This document shows positions 23,770 through 35,823 of a stretch of DNA of 64,000 nt, piece by piece (positions within the stretch are counted from its first letter, which is position 1; each line of letters begins with the position of its first letter). Source of the DNA: Gordionus sp. m RMFG-2023 (Eukaryota > Nematomorpha > Gordioida > Chordodea > Parachordodidae); contig NC_088775.1 in NCBI RefSeq assembly GCF_954871325.1, forward strand, positions 22,111,561 through 22,175,560, read 5' to 3'. The notes beneath the pieces were generated by a model. That model had not been told where the DNA came from and ran no database searches. It saw only the letters and a list, made by a program, of their open reading frames with translations. A program made the position numbers and the translations under genes.

Positions 23770-24535
23770 ATCAATATGGTATTAGACCCTGCTTTAATAG
23801 AAGACCCTTTAGAAATTTATGATAAATTTTCATCATATATATTTAATTTAGTAACACTAAAAATAAAGATAGCTACTGCACAAGATTTCCATATGGCGAC
23901 CTTAAAAACAACTCAAAACTTAGATGAATATATTATATCCGAATTATTTTTTTATACTAGACTCTTCATAAATATTTTTATCATTCTATAAATTCTAATT
24001 ACTATAATTTTTACTAATTAGTTAAATTTCAAAATATTTTATTTAGAATGTTAGAATTAATTTAGAACTAGACTTCTAGAATTTTTGATTAATTTTTAAA
24101 TTTAATTTTCATCATTGCACATTAAAAATAAAAATCAGCTCAAGAATTCCATATAAATGACCTAAAAAACAACTAAAAAAGATTATATGCTAATTCTTTT
24201 TATACTTTATGCATTACAATAAACTCCATAAATTTAGTCTCTTTATAAGCGAATATTTTTATTAAGCTATAAATTCTAATGAATATATTTACTAATCAGT
24301 TTAATTTTGCAAAATATTTTGTTTAGAATCAATATGATATTTGGCCTTGTTAGAAATAACTTAGAATTAGACCTTCTAGAATTTCTGATTAATTTATATA
24401 TCTAATTTTCATTATAAATCAGCTCAAAAATTCCATAAAAATTACCTAAAAAAACAACTAAAAACTTAGGCAAAAAGATTATATCCTAATTCTTTTTATA
24501 ATTACAATAAACTGGATAAATTTAGACTCTTTAGT
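23770..24535 (+). repeat. Three degenerate tandem copies of about 270 bp
   Basis: Blocks at about 23770-24010, 24040-24260 and 24325-24535 share the order GAATCAATATGRTATT ... CTAGAATTTYTGATTAATTT ... CAGCTCAAGAATTCCATA ... AACAACTAAAAA ... TTATATCCTAATTC. The first copy has a short open frame (71 aa) that the other copies do not keep, so it is not supported as a gene. Lies inside the inverted-repeat element 17577-25296. Confidence 0.5.
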
Positions 24536-25296
24536 GGATGTTTTTTTTCCATAACATTTATATTTTTAAATGATTACACTATTTATATTTATTAATATAA
24601 TAAAAATAGATAAAATTATAATTATTTTGAAAATAATTTGTAAAATGACAAGGTTTTAGGTAATTGTAATAGAGCCTCTATGGGTAGTTCTAGTCCTCGG
24701 ATGTAGATTTTGTTGGTTTGTGATCCTGCATTAAGGAAATTTCTTTGTTTAAAGCTTTTTTTTTGTTAATTGTAAAGTTTTAACAAATTCTAAGGAATTT
24801 GAACATGAAGGTAAACTATTAATATTTTCCTTGTTTTCCAATATATTTATCCTTTTTTGGTTTTCAGGTATTATAAATTACAAACCTTTTCACATCTTTC
24901 CCTTAATTCCTTAAAGCATAACATCATCAGATCAATTGGTAGATCCTTAATAAAGTTGGCAATATTATTTTGAAAATAATCTTGGATCAACTTATATATT
25001 TCCTTATCTGTTAATTTGCATTCATTTTTAAATAATTTTTTAAAAATAAATAAAATAATTAATAATTTATGAAATAAAACATTATCAAATATTTATTTAT
25101 TTAAATAAAAAATAATTTTAAAATAAATAAAATAATTTTAAAATAAATAAAATAATTTTAAAATAAATAAAATATTTTAATGTTGAAATAAAAAACAACA
25201 TGCGTTCTTTAAAATGAAAAATTTACTTTTTTTAAACTTTTTTAAATGCAACCATAGTGGCAATTGGCAAGTAACAATAGCCAAAAATTTGTGTAA

Positions 25297-26039
25297 ATAA
25301 TATTTTGAGAATATACTATATTAACTGTATTTATAAAAAAAAATAAAACTGATATTTTAATGAATAAAAAATATAACATATATTATATAATAATGTATTT
25401 AATCCTCTGCGTATTTATTCCATGGCAGGAAAACTATAATTATATTATGTAATAGATATTATGAGTTTTAGCTAGTGTTAACTTTCACCAAACATTATAT
25501 TAATCATAACTATATATAATCATTATAACCATATCTAATTGACGAATATAAAATTCATGTTGTATAAATTTTTAAAAAAATACGGCCCGGCCCTGGTACC
25601 CGAGCCGGGTCTGCAGGTCTCTGATATAAATATTAAAATTATATGCTTATATGAAATAAAATAAAATAAATTTTGCATTAAATTATTTTTATTTATTAAA
25701 AAAAGTGTTAAATAAAAGTGTATCAAAATGTATTTAAAATGGATTTCTAAACAGATACAGATACTTCTTAATTAATATCTAGATACAGATATCTCATTTT
25801 TATATCTAGATATTTTAACAACTCTGGTAAATCATACATTTTAATTTTTTCAAATATTGATCAGATTTCATTTATTTTTAAGACTACTATTACGTTCAGA
25901 TAAAAAAAACATCTGATTGATTACAAAATAAAATTAAAAGGTAATTTTGAATCTTTGATATGAAAGTTGAATTTTGCAGTAGTTAATAATTATTAATCTT
26001 AAATCTAAATAATTTAAAAAAAATTTTTTTACATCGGTT
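25297..26039. other. Non-coding, with a G+C-rich patch and a possible hAT end
   Basis: A patch CGGCCCGGCCCTGGTACCCG (25585-25604) matches similar patches at 1261 and 46960. At 25780-25824, TATCTAGATA-type palindromes end in TTTTAACAACTCTG, which looks like the right terminus of another hAT-type element; no left partner is seen. Probably intron sequence of the split BED-finger gene. Confidence 0.4.
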
Positions 26040-26833
26040 GTGGGATTAATTGCCATTAACAACTTGCCAATCAATTTAGTTAAATATGAATCATTCAAGC
26101 TATTACTAGATCCAATAGTCCAATCGTTGAATATGACTTTAAACAAACACATCGTAAATGATAAAATAAAATATGCGGCATCAGAAATAAGATGCCTGAT
26201 AATGCAACAAGTAAAAAATAAGCTTATTTCTTTGAGATAGATACAGCCACAAGATTTCAAAAATCAGTGTTGGAGGTTAATGCCCAATTTATTATAGATG
26301 ATAAGATTGAAATTCGAACTTTAAGCATGTTAGAAATTGTAACGACGCACACGGCGTCTAATTTAAAGGAAGAAATAGAAAATTTATTAAAAAAGTATAA
26401 TATATATTTGAGCCAAATATACAGTATCACCGTTGACAATAGTGCCAATATGATTAAAACCGTTGAAATGATAGCTGAAGAAAAGCTAATCATTCATATC
26501 GATCTTTCTGAAGATGCATTCTCAGAATATTTGATACAAATGAGCGATAATGAGTCCTCACAGGAATATAACGACTATTCGCAACCAAATAACGATTCTA
26601 ATAATATAGAGATCGCCCAGGAAAATAACAGTGATATATCAAATATACATGATAATGATTCCTCTGGGGAGTACATAATAAATAATCAAAATCAAGATGA
26701 TAACATACATTTTCAGCATGATAATCAAGAACAAATAAATGATGATATGGAAAATTTATTAAATGATCTAAGAAAATCATTTGGGCTGATTTGTTTGCGA
26801 TGTTGTGCCCATACTATTCAATTAAAAAGTTGA
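26040..26833 (+). pseudogene. hAT-type transposase or domesticated gene, middle part, cut at 26833
   Basis: Reads INNLPINLVKYESFKLLLDP (N-terminal hAT helix), then IDTATRFQKSVLEVNAQF, RTLSMLEIVTTHTASNL, ITVDNSANMIKTVEMI with the second catalytic acid region, an acidic Asn/Asp/Glu-rich insert, and LRCCAHTIQL. This is the usual RNase H-like order of hAT proteins. A one-base shift separates the first block from the second near 26240. The reading stops where gypsy family B sequence begins. Probably the third part of the BED-finger gene whose exons are at 14509 and 17389. Confidence 0.75.
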
Positions 26834-27628
26834 AAAACAAGATTACGCGCATATTTGAATTATTCAATACAAAACCGGACAGACCTGAGTCTTCCAGAGA
26901 GTATCTCAATAGACTGAAAGGGTATGGTTCGGGGCTCAATCCTGAATTTTTGTCGGTGCAATTTATGTTGAATTGTCGTAATGAAAAGCTAAAAACAAGG
27001 TTGATAGAAGAAAATACTACAGAGCTTAATATTATAGAGGACATTGTTGTCAAATTTCAATCGTTGGAGATTAATAATAATAAAACATATGTAGAGAAAG
27101 ATTTTTGGAGAAGAGAGGATAGAGCCGATTGGCAAGGCTCGTCTTGGAAAGAGAACAAGCAGGATTTTAAGGCCAACACCAACAACAACTACAACAATAA
27201 CAACAATTTCAAAAAACAAGAAATGATACAAATGCCATATAATTTGAGGCCAAGGAATAAAATAAATATTATTAATGATTATGATTAATATGCAACTTAA
27301 TAATCTAAATTTTTCTTTTTTGATAGATACAGATTCTCCGGTGACATCCTTGCCCATTAAAGATTTTGAAAAATTGGAGAATTATGAAGAATTTGAGTTG
27401 GAAAATTGTTCTAAAAAATTATTCTCTTGTGAGGATTCTCCTATCACATTCGTTGGTCAGGTCTCGAATATTAAGGTTAAATATTTGAATACAATTAAAT
27501 ATTTAAATTTGTATGTATTGGATGGGGAGGGACCACCGCTATGTGGTCAAGACTGGATTAAAGAATTTGACATAATCAAATTCAACGTTGATGTAAACAC
27601 TATTAATAAGAATGAGATGATAGGGTAA
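26834..27628 (+). CDS. gag (C-terminal) and protease regions, family B
   Basis: The gag part reads TKPDRPESSREYLNRLKGYG ... LSVQFMLNCRNEKLKTRLIE, like the capsid C-terminal region of gypsy Gag, followed by an Asn-rich basic tail (KANTNNNYNNNNN) and PYNLRPRNK. The protease-type domain follows at 27287-27628 with beta-strand order, a flap-like FEKLENYEEFELENCSKKLF region and LCGQDWIKEF near its end. Neighbours on both sides support the assignment. Fossil copy. Confidence 0.7.
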
Positions 27629-27859
27629 ATTTTTTAACTTTTAACAATCCTTTCAAAGATAATGATAAATTTTATAAAAAAAATTATGTCATTCAATCGT
27701 TATTTACTAAAAAAGGTAGTTTAAAGAGAGTTGTGACATCAACAAACTAATTAAGAAATTTGATTGTGTTTTTAATGATAGAATTGGAAAAGTCAAAAAT
27801 TTGGAAATAGACATTTTACTAAAAATGACTTTAAGCCAAAATTTGTGAAGGCCAGGAGA

Positions 27860-30108
27860 GTGCCCTTCGAGTTAGAAGAAGAATTAGAAAACACTATAGA
27901 GCAATGGCGCCAGCAGGGAGTAATTAAGCCTGTCAGATTTTCACAATGGGCCACTCCATTAGTGTTAGTTAAAAAAAGATAATACTTTGAGAGTTTGTGC
28001 TGACTTTAGAGTTACTGTAAACCCACAATTAGAAAGGTTCGAATATCCGCTTCCAAAGATTAATGACATAATTGCTAAAGTAAGTAATGGAAAGTTTTTT
28101 TCAAAAATAGATTTCTCATCGGCGTATCAGCAGATTCCTGTATCTAAAGAAACTTCCAAATTTCTGACCGTCTCCACCCACAAGGGTATTTTTAAATTTA
28201 ATAGACTACCTTTTGGGCTTACAGTATCAACTGTTTATTTCCAGAAGACTATGGACGAAATATTTGCTGATATTAAGGGGGTCATTTATTATTTAGATGA
28301 TTTGTTAATTTTTGGTAAGGATAAGTTAGACCATTTTTATAAATTGAAAAGAGTGGTTGAAAGAATGTTGGAATTTGGGCTGATTGGAAATATAAGAAAA
28401 AGTGAGTTTTACAAAGAGAGTATAAAATATTTAGGTTATTTAATAAGTGACAAAGGCATACTGCCAATCAAAGAAAAAATTGATCCTATAAGTGCAATGA
28501 CCGAACCTAAGAATAAGGATGAATTACATTCTTGGTTGAGTCTTATGAATTATTATTCTAGATTTATAAGAGATTTTTCTAAATTAGTAGCTAATTTATA
28601 TGATTTACTTAAAAGGGGTAATAAATTTTGTTGGGGAATCAATGAAAGAACTAGTTTTTACGAAATTAGGGGTGCAGTCTTATTTCAGGTAGAAGAAGAT
28701 GGTTTAGAAAGGCCAATTGAGTTTATGTCTAAGGCATGGGCTGGAACTGAAAAAAGATATTTAATTATTGAAAAAGAAGGATTGTCTGTTGTTTTGGCTG
28801 TAAAAAAGTGGAAAGAATATGTAGTAGGTAGGAGATTTAAAATTTTTCGGACCATAAACCACTGGTGAATTTGTTTGGAATAGATCCTGTTAAGCTTTAC
28901 AATATGTCTCCAAGATTACAGAAATGGGCTTTTTGTTTAGCCGGTTTTGATTTTGACATTAATTATAGGAGGGGTAAGGATCAAATCATTCCTGTTGGAT
29001 TATCAAGGTTAATTAAGGAAGATATTATTCGTTTTGTTAATGTTAATAATGATATGAAGGATGTAAGAATAATTAACAATTTAGAATTGATTAAAGGAGA
29101 AACCTTTTTAGATTTAGAATTAATCCAAGTTAAAAAAAATTGTGTTGGAAAAAGGTGAAAATGATATGCTGATTAAAGATTACAATGCATTCGGTAAGTT
29201 GTTGAATATTAAGAATGATTGTATTTTTAAGGGCGAACAAGTTATTATTCCTCAAAGGTTAAGAAAAAAGTTTCTTAGTGTGTTACATGAGGGACATATT
29301 GGGTTGTATAGGATGTTAGATACTATGGAAAGGTATTTTTGGTGGCCAGGAGTCAATAAAGATATTAAAGAAATGATTTTTAGATGTAATATGTGCATGA
29401 TCAATGCGCCTAACCCAAAATTTAAACAAAATTATTGGGTACAACCTAACAAACCCTGGTACCGAGTCTATATTGATTTTTTTGGACCTATTAAAAAATT
29501 TTATGGATTAGTAATTATTGATGGGTACTCTCGCTGGTTAGAGATACATTAATGCGACTACCACCATTATGGTATTAAATAATCTTTTTTCCAGATTTGG
29601 GTATCCAGTAGAATTGGTATCAGATAATGGACCAGCTTTTAGGTCTGTTGATTTTAATAACTTTTTAAAAGAAAAGGGAATTCTACATATATATACTCCT
29701 GCAGACCATCCTGCGTCAAATGGTATGGCTGAAAGAGCTGTACGATTAGCAAAAAATATGATATATAAATTAGGAGGCTGGGATGACATTTTGGATGATG
29801 TGTTGTTAAATTATCGCAACCCGAAACATGCGGTTACTAAGTCATCACCTGTTTTTAGATTATTCGGAAGGGAGTTAAGATGGAAATGGAGTTTTTTAAA
29901 AGACGATGACTGTGATAATAGACCCAATGTAAAAAGAATAAATTTCAGAGAATTAACATTAGGCAACTCTGTCTTTATTAAAGTGGGCTCCAATCAAGAA
30001 TGGCGTGTGGGGATTGTCGTTGGGAGAATTAGTAACGTCATTTGGGAAATTCAGGTAGATGATAAGTTTCTCTTTGTTCATTTCGATCACATTAGAAATT
30101 ATCAATAG
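27860..30108 (+). CDS. pol: pol region of family B (RT, RNase H, integrase)
   Basis: RT shows ARRVPFELEEELE near the start, FSKIDFSSAYQQIPV, THKGIFKFNRLPFGL and the catalytic YYLDDLLIFG. RNase H shows LFQVEEDG, RYLIIEKEGLSVVLAVKKWK and the MSPRLQKWAF motif. The integrase shows HEGHIGLYRMLDTMERYFWW, CNMCMINAPNP, YIDFFGPI, VSDNGPAF and the later core helix SNGMAERAVRLAKNM. It closes with an SH3-like tail (VFIKVGSNQEWRVGIVVG). The integrase half is the best kept. Broken in a few places. Confidence 0.9.
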
Positions 30109-30227
30109 GAATATATTGCATTATATTTTTTTTACTTTTATATTGTTGGTTACAAATATTAAAGCATCATACATATTCCATTTTTCCTAGTTATTATAAT
30201 TATGATTAATAAGTTACATTGTTAATA

Positions 30228-30611
30228 ATGACAATAATTCCCCCTTCCCAATTGTAATTGTTTATTATATTCCAAAATAAAAAAATAATGACAATAATTC
30301 CCCCTTCCCAATTGTAATTGTTTATTATATTCCAAAATAAGGAAATAATGACAATAATTCCCCTCCCAAATGTAATTGTTTATTATATTCCAAAAAAAAG
30401 TTAATAATGACAATAATTCCCCCTTCCCAATTGTAATTGTTTATTTTATTCCAAAATAAGGAAATAATGACAATAATTCCCCTCGCAAATGTAATTGTTT
30501 ATTATATTCCAAAAAAAGGAAATAATGACAATAATTCCCCTTTCCAATTGTAATTGTTTATTATATTCCAATATTAGGAAATAATGACAATAATTCCCCC
30601 TTCCCAATTGT
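30228..30611. repeat. Minisatellite, about seven units of 58-60 bp
   Basis: The unit reads AATAATGACAATAATTCCCC then CTTCCCAATTGTAATTGTTT and ATTATATTCCAAAATAAGG; starts near 30228, 30288, 30348, 30406, 30466, 30525 and 30584. It lies just past the family B integrase, where the 3' UTR or LTR would be. Open frames through it are an effect of unit lengths divisible by three. Confidence 0.9.
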
Positions 30612-31857
30612 ATTTCCTACTATCCCCATATATATATTATTTTTTATATAATTCCTTGTTAATCTAAATATAAGTATTGGGTATCATTTTAATAATGAAA
30701 ACATTATTGTAACATTAAATATTAACCCTATCACTCATTTAACATTATAAGAATTACCTCCCGCATGCGAAACGAGTTCTTTCCTTCCCCATTTTTTGTA
30801 CCTGTGTTTTCAAGACTTAAATTTTTTATATATATTTTTTTTGGAAGTGGTGCAATTTATCATTTGGTTTTTATTATATTTATATAAAATTTTTATTTGC
30901 ATATTATATCATGTATTATTTAAATAAATAAAATCATTTTAAATACTAATTAAAAAATGACGAATAATTGAAGCACAAAATAAAATTGTTACCCAAACTC
31001 TTGAAGTACTGAAAAAAATCAAAATTAGTTTTACTTTACACACAAATACTTGTTTTAATTACTGAAATTTTCAAAATGACTGAGGTCTTCATAGTCCCAC
31101 CTTTCCTTTGATGAAAGATAAATTTGTTTTTTTAAATCATGTTTTTGAGAATTTTATATAAATATAAGTGCTAAACTGCAAGATTTTCAAAAAGGGCTAA
31201 ATTTAATAAAGAAAAATACTACATATATTTGAAAGAAAAAAATTTAACTTTGGTTCGGGGAATTATTTTAACTATTATTATTATCTAAACCTCGACATTT
31301 CGCTGATAAATGTCCAAACCTTTGTGCCATCTATGACCACAATCTTAAGGCTTACATAAAAATTAAGGTTTAACATGCCGAAATAATCTATTTGCTAAGA
31401 GTGGTTTTATTTGTAGAATAAACTTTTAGAAGAAAATTAGTACTATTTTTAAAAATAAATAAATAAATACCAAAAATTAAGGATTTTGTTTTGTGCAATT
31501 TTTATATATGATGCAATGCATATATAAAAGATTGTAAGTACTTTAAATATATAATGTAATTATTTTTTTGAAAGGAAAAAAAAGTTAAATAAAACGAAAA
31601 GTAAATAATATTTTTTTGTTTTTTTCTTTCAACAAGGCAGGGAGGGAGGAAGGGGTGGTAGAAAAGAAATAATATATAAATAAATAAAATAAATTTCAAA
31701 ATCGTCTGTGCATTTCAAATAAAATAAAAGGCGAAGGATGAAGTTTTTCTTTTTATTATAAAAAGAATTATATATTTAAAATTTTTTTATATAATTAATG
31801 GCCATAGTCTTAAAATTTTTAAGAAATCCCCAATCATTATTACCTTTATTCTATGCA
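30612..31857. other. A+T-rich DNA, no gene recognised
   Basis: 30612-30800 could be the rest of the family B 3' end, but no matching left copy exists to prove an LTR. From 30800 to 31857 there is no coding or repeat structure that I can support. Confidence 0.4.
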
Positions 31858-31865
31858 TCCGTTAG

Positions 31866-32083
31866 TAGTGTTATTAAACGGCTCGTTTGGAGCCGATTTT
31901 TAAAAACGGCTAACTCAATATATTGTCCAGAAAAATATTACGCAAGCCTGAAGATTTTGCTCATAGAAGGAACAAAGGTTTAGACATATAAAAATCTCAA
32001 AGCTTAAGCAATATTTTTCTGGCTAAAATATTGAGTTAGCCGTTCTGAAAAATCGGCTAAAGACGAGCCGTTTAACAACACTA
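31866..32083. mobile_element. hAT-type MITE, 218 bp
   Basis: Ends TAGTGTTATTAAACGGCTCG and CGAGCCGTTTAACAACACTA are inverted repeats continued inwards by GGCTAACTCAATAT, so most of the element can fold on itself. Perfect 8-bp duplication TCCGTTAG (31858-31865 and 32084-32091). No coding. Its terminal TAGTGTTRTTAA matches the giant element at 39525. Worn relatives lie near 44993 and 46640-46800. Confidence 0.93.
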
Positions 32084-32184
32084 TCCGTTAGTATTGAAAA
32101 TGGATGATTATATTTTAGATCTTTTATAATATTTGCCCTTAATATATTTCATTTAAAATTTTACAAGTTTCAATTATAATATTT

Positions 32185-33459
32185 TTAACAGGAATAATAA
32201 TTGGAAATTTGCTATATTCATCGACTATTATCAACCAATTTTTTGTGAAAAACGGACTCGCATAATCTATGTGTATCCTTTCAAACGGTTGGTTGCCGAA
32301 ATCCATGGTTTTTGTATCTTTATAGTATTATCATGATATATGTTACAATCGTAACAACTTTTCACTTACATTACTATATCATTATTTATACCAGGCCATC
32401 ACATGTAATCTTTGGCTAAGGATTTGATTTTTCCTGCTCCCAAGTGACCTTCATGTAATGACTGTAGTATAGTTTTTTTCATAGAAGACGGAATTATAAT
32501 TCTGTTGATTTTGTAAAGACAATCCTTAATTATACTTAATTCCAATTCAATGTTTTTATAAATATTATTCATTATAGGCCTGTTGTTATTAATATCATTT
32601 ATAACTTGTTTTAATTCAATACCTTTCAAAGTTTTATCTCGAATTTGATTAAAATTAATAGGTAAATCCCCATATTCATTTATTATAGTGATACTTTCAA
32701 TAGTTTTATCATGACATTCTTGTGATAATCTCGAAAGACAATCAGGAACAACATTATATTTACCGGCTTTATACTTTATATCAAAATCATATCCTCCTAA
32801 TGTAATATTCCACTTCTGGAGTCTTAAGGACATGGTGCTATTATCCTTAAGACCCTTGGTAAAGATGTGAACTAGAGGTTTATGGTCAGTAATAATTGTA
32901 AATTTAGTGCCAATTAAGTATTCCTGGAACCTCCTTATAGCGAACATAATAGCGAGAGCCTCACGCTCAATATTGGTATAGTTCATTTCGGATTTTAATA
33001 AAGTTCTTGACGCGAAAGCTATAGGTTTTTCTTTACCATCTTTTTCAGTATGAAATAGTACAGCTCCTAAACCACATTTCGATGCGCCAGTGGCTATCCC
33101 TATAGGTAATTCAGGGTTAAAATATGTCAAAGCAGGTGGAAGACTAATCAACTTCTTAAGATCATTAAAACTTTTAGAGTGTTCAAGGTTCCAAGCCCAT
33201 TTTTCTTTGTTGACAATCTTATATAGAGGATCGGCAATTTCTGCAAAATTGTTCAGAAATTTTCTATAGTAGCCAGCCATTCCCAGAAATGTTGATAATT
33301 CAGCAGCTGATTTTGGTTCTGGCATATTAATTATTGCTTCAATTTTGTCGTGATTAGCATGAATCCCCTTAGCGTCAATATCATGACCCAAGAACCTCAC
33401 TTTGTTTTTAAAGAACACACTTTTATTGAAGTTAGGTATTAGCCCAAACGATGATAATC
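32185..33459 (-). CDS. pol: RT (end), RNase H and integrase (start) of family A
   Basis: Long open reading with FFKNKVRFLGHDIDAKGIH (RT thumb side), WAWNLEHSKSF, GLGAVLFHTEKDGKEKPIAF (RNase H), TDHKPLVHIF, MSLRLQKWNIT and the integrase HEGHLGAGKIKSLAKDYM. It matches the A1 copy closely along its whole length. The RNase H-integrase stretch looks fairly whole. Integrase sequence continues to about 32185 in broken form. Confidence 0.88.
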
Positions 33460-33713
33460 TGAAAAGAATCATGAATATGTGCTATTAAACAAAAACGTAT
33501 TTTTATATTATTAACTTTATTATCACTATCTTTTCCATTTTACACTTCGTTTATATATATATTTTACAAATCAAAATCAGAATACGATATTAAAAAAACG
33601 AAAAAATAAAAAGTAAAATATTACAAAATATAAAAAATATGGTTACGCAATAAAATTATAAAATTAGATTACAAAAAATAATAATAAGATTAAAAAATTA
33701 GAATAACGCAACA
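33460..33713 (-). repeat. Family A LTR inside the RT gene
   Basis: Minus-strand LTR beginning TGTTGCGTTATTC and ending ATTCTTTTCA. It separates the two parts of RT. Nearly identical to 36215-36484. Confidence 0.88.
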
Positions 33714-35770
33714 CTATCAAACACTTTTTTTATGTTGTTAAGGTGGGCTTCATCGTTTTTTCCAGTTATAAGTAAATCATCAATATAAAATATGACGTCA
33801 TCCATATCACCGAAAATTTGATCCATGATCTGTTGAAAAATTGCAGATGAGGTCTTAAGCCCAAAAGGAAGTCTAGTAAATTGGTAATTTGTGCGTAGAT
33901 ATGGTTAAAATATTTCTGCAACTTTTATCAATTGGTATCTGTAAGAAAGAATTTTTAAAGTCAATCTTCGTAAATTTCTTTCCTTCTGAAAGTTTAGCAA
34001 TTAGATCATTGATTCGCGGTAGAGGGTATCTGAAATCTTCTAGAGCTGGGTTTACAGTGTCCTTAAAATCAGCACAAAGCCTGCTCCCATTATCTTTGTA
34101 GACAGCGGTAACAGGACTTGCCCATCGGACATCATTCACCGGCTCAATTATTTTATCATGTATCCATTTCTTAAGTTCATTGCTAGATCAATTTTTGAAT
34201 AAGGAATACGTCTAGGCGGTATAATTTTAGGTTGGGCATCTCTTCTTAAAGGCAACTTGACACTTGCTTTATTTATTGGCCCATTAGTCAACTTGGATTC
34301 ACACTCTATAATCAATTTTTTTATTTCATCTTCGTAATTAGTGTCAACATTTGCTATAAATTTATTTAAAATATTTTTGAAAGCATTGATCCATGTACGT
34401 CCCAACAAGGCATTTTTACTTGATTCGACGACTACCGCTTGTAAACATTTTGAAATACCATCATAAGTCACTTTAACTTGAGTAGTGCCGATGATTTTGA
34501 TTAAATTCCCGTCATAAGCGATGAGTTGTAGCTCGGATTTCTTAAGATCTCTAATACCAAGTTTTTTAGCCAAACCATGAGGTATAATAGTGTGTTTGGA
34601 ACCAGTATCAACTTGCATACATGTAACAATATCGTTCACTTTTAAAGTAGTCATAAATGCGTTGTCTTTGTCATTGAGCATATCACCAGATAAATTGTTG
34701 ACATAAAAATCGTTATCATCTTTGTTCTTTGTAGAATCAACTTTCTCTTCAGTAATTTCTTCAATATTCATGTTATAATCATTGTTGTATTGTATTTGCT
34801 TTCTATTATTGTTGTCGCCACCTCTATAATTATTTGAGTTGTTGTTATATTGTACTTGTTTTCTCTGATTATAGTCATTGCCTCTATAATTATTTGAATT
34901 GTTGTAATAAGATTCGTAATTGTTACGATTTCCATCACCGTATTGGATCTGTTTTCTTTGATTATTATCATACCATGTATTATTTCTACCATAATTAGAT
35001 TAATTATTATTGTTATAGCGATAGTTGTTGTAGTTATAATTGTTATAATTATCGTGGTATCTCGAACTATTATTACCATAATTGTATCTAAAATTATTAT
35101 TGTAATTCCCATTCCCATTTCTATTTCTATTATCATAATTATTTCTAAAATTATTATCATTTCTAAAATTATTATTAGGTCTAAAATAATTATTCTTGTT
35201 GTTTCTATTTTTATTGTAAAAATATTTATCTTTATCGGACTTTTTTTCATTATTTATATAACTTATATTATTATCCTCAGACTTAATATTACTAGAGTCC
35301 AGTTTCACCCCTAATTCAACCATCTGGTTTAATGTTAAGTCAAAGTTTTTAGAGAATTTATATTTTATCTTATCATTTAAAGTAGAAGTACGTAATTTTT
35401 CTTTTAATCTACTGTCGTCCAAAAAATTACATTTTTTATGAAGTTTCGATACTCTACAGCATAAAACTCTCTGATGAGTTTTGTTGAAGCAGATTAAACT
35501 TATTAATTAAAGTATTTAAATCTTGCGCTGGTAAAAGGTAAGTTAATTTTTTAATCACAATTTTAAGATCTAGAATGTCGGTATCAGAACAAATTGATTT
35601 AATATTGTCAAAAACCTCGTCTGATAAATTATTAAGCAAAGTATTTATTTTAATAGAGTCCGATAATGTACTGGTCGAAAAATAATTTAATATTCTATCT
35701 AAATAAATTTCGATAAGTGGTCCTACTAACTTAGGAATCTTATGTATACACTCTTGTTTAATTTCCATGT
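33714..35770 (-). CDS. gag, protease and RT start of family A, middle unit
   Basis: gag (35768 to about 34800) has the same N-terminal helical domain as A1 and a very long Asn/Arg/Tyr-rich tail. The protease (about 34650-34330) shows MQVDTGSKHTIIPHGLAKKL with the DTG catalytic triplet, then a flap region and NALLGRTWINAF. RT follows with RRIPYSKIDL and KIDFKNSFLQIPID. The isoleucine-rich reading on the same strand in another frame is only a shadow of the Asn-rich gag tail. Broken in several places. Confidence 0.82.
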
Positions 35771-35823
35771 TTTATTAATAAGAGATATAAGTAAACAATT
35801 ATAACATTTATTATTTTGGAAAT

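Larger units (their letters stand above)
17577..25296. mobile_element. Inverted-repeat element of unknown family, split by a later hAT
   Basis: Its left arm (17577-17595 plus 23506-23670) and right arm (25037-25296) are inverted copies of about 180-260 bp. Both contain GGCTATTGTTACTTGCCA, GGTTGCATTTAAAAAAGTTT and AGAACGCATGTTGTTTTTTA. Without the hAT inserted in its left arm it would be about 1.8 kb. No transposase is recognised inside. The long arms suggest a Mutator-like or foldback-type element, but the family is not determined. Confidence 0.65.
26834..30230 (+). mobile_element. Ty3/gypsy retrotransposon, family B (fossil, left LTR not seen)
   Basis: Parts in order: end of gag (26834-27288), protease (27287-27628), RT and RNase H (27860-29000), integrase (29142-30108). 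It follows hAT-type coding sequence directly, so it is joined to that gene without an LTR on the left. No clear LTR is seen on the right either; a minisatellite begins at 30228. Broken in about five places. More distant from family A than A copies are from each other. Confidence 0.88.

Noticed and set aside
25780-25824. A complete hAT element ending TTTTAACAACTCTG
   Set aside because: Only a right-hand end is seen; no left end or 8-bp duplication was found, so it was not called as an element.
30222-30413. 63-codon minus-strand frame
   Set aside because: Lies entirely in the 58-60-bp minisatellite.
30612-30800. Possible 3' LTR of gypsy family B
   Set aside because: No second copy in the window, and neither end nor target duplication can be fixed.
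34768-35314. Isoleucine-rich frames on both strands (also at 4135-4395, 37543-37933 and 58751-59014)
   Set aside because: They are out-of-frame readings of AAT-rich Asn tails in gag or linker regions; ATT/ATA codons give the Ile/Val content.
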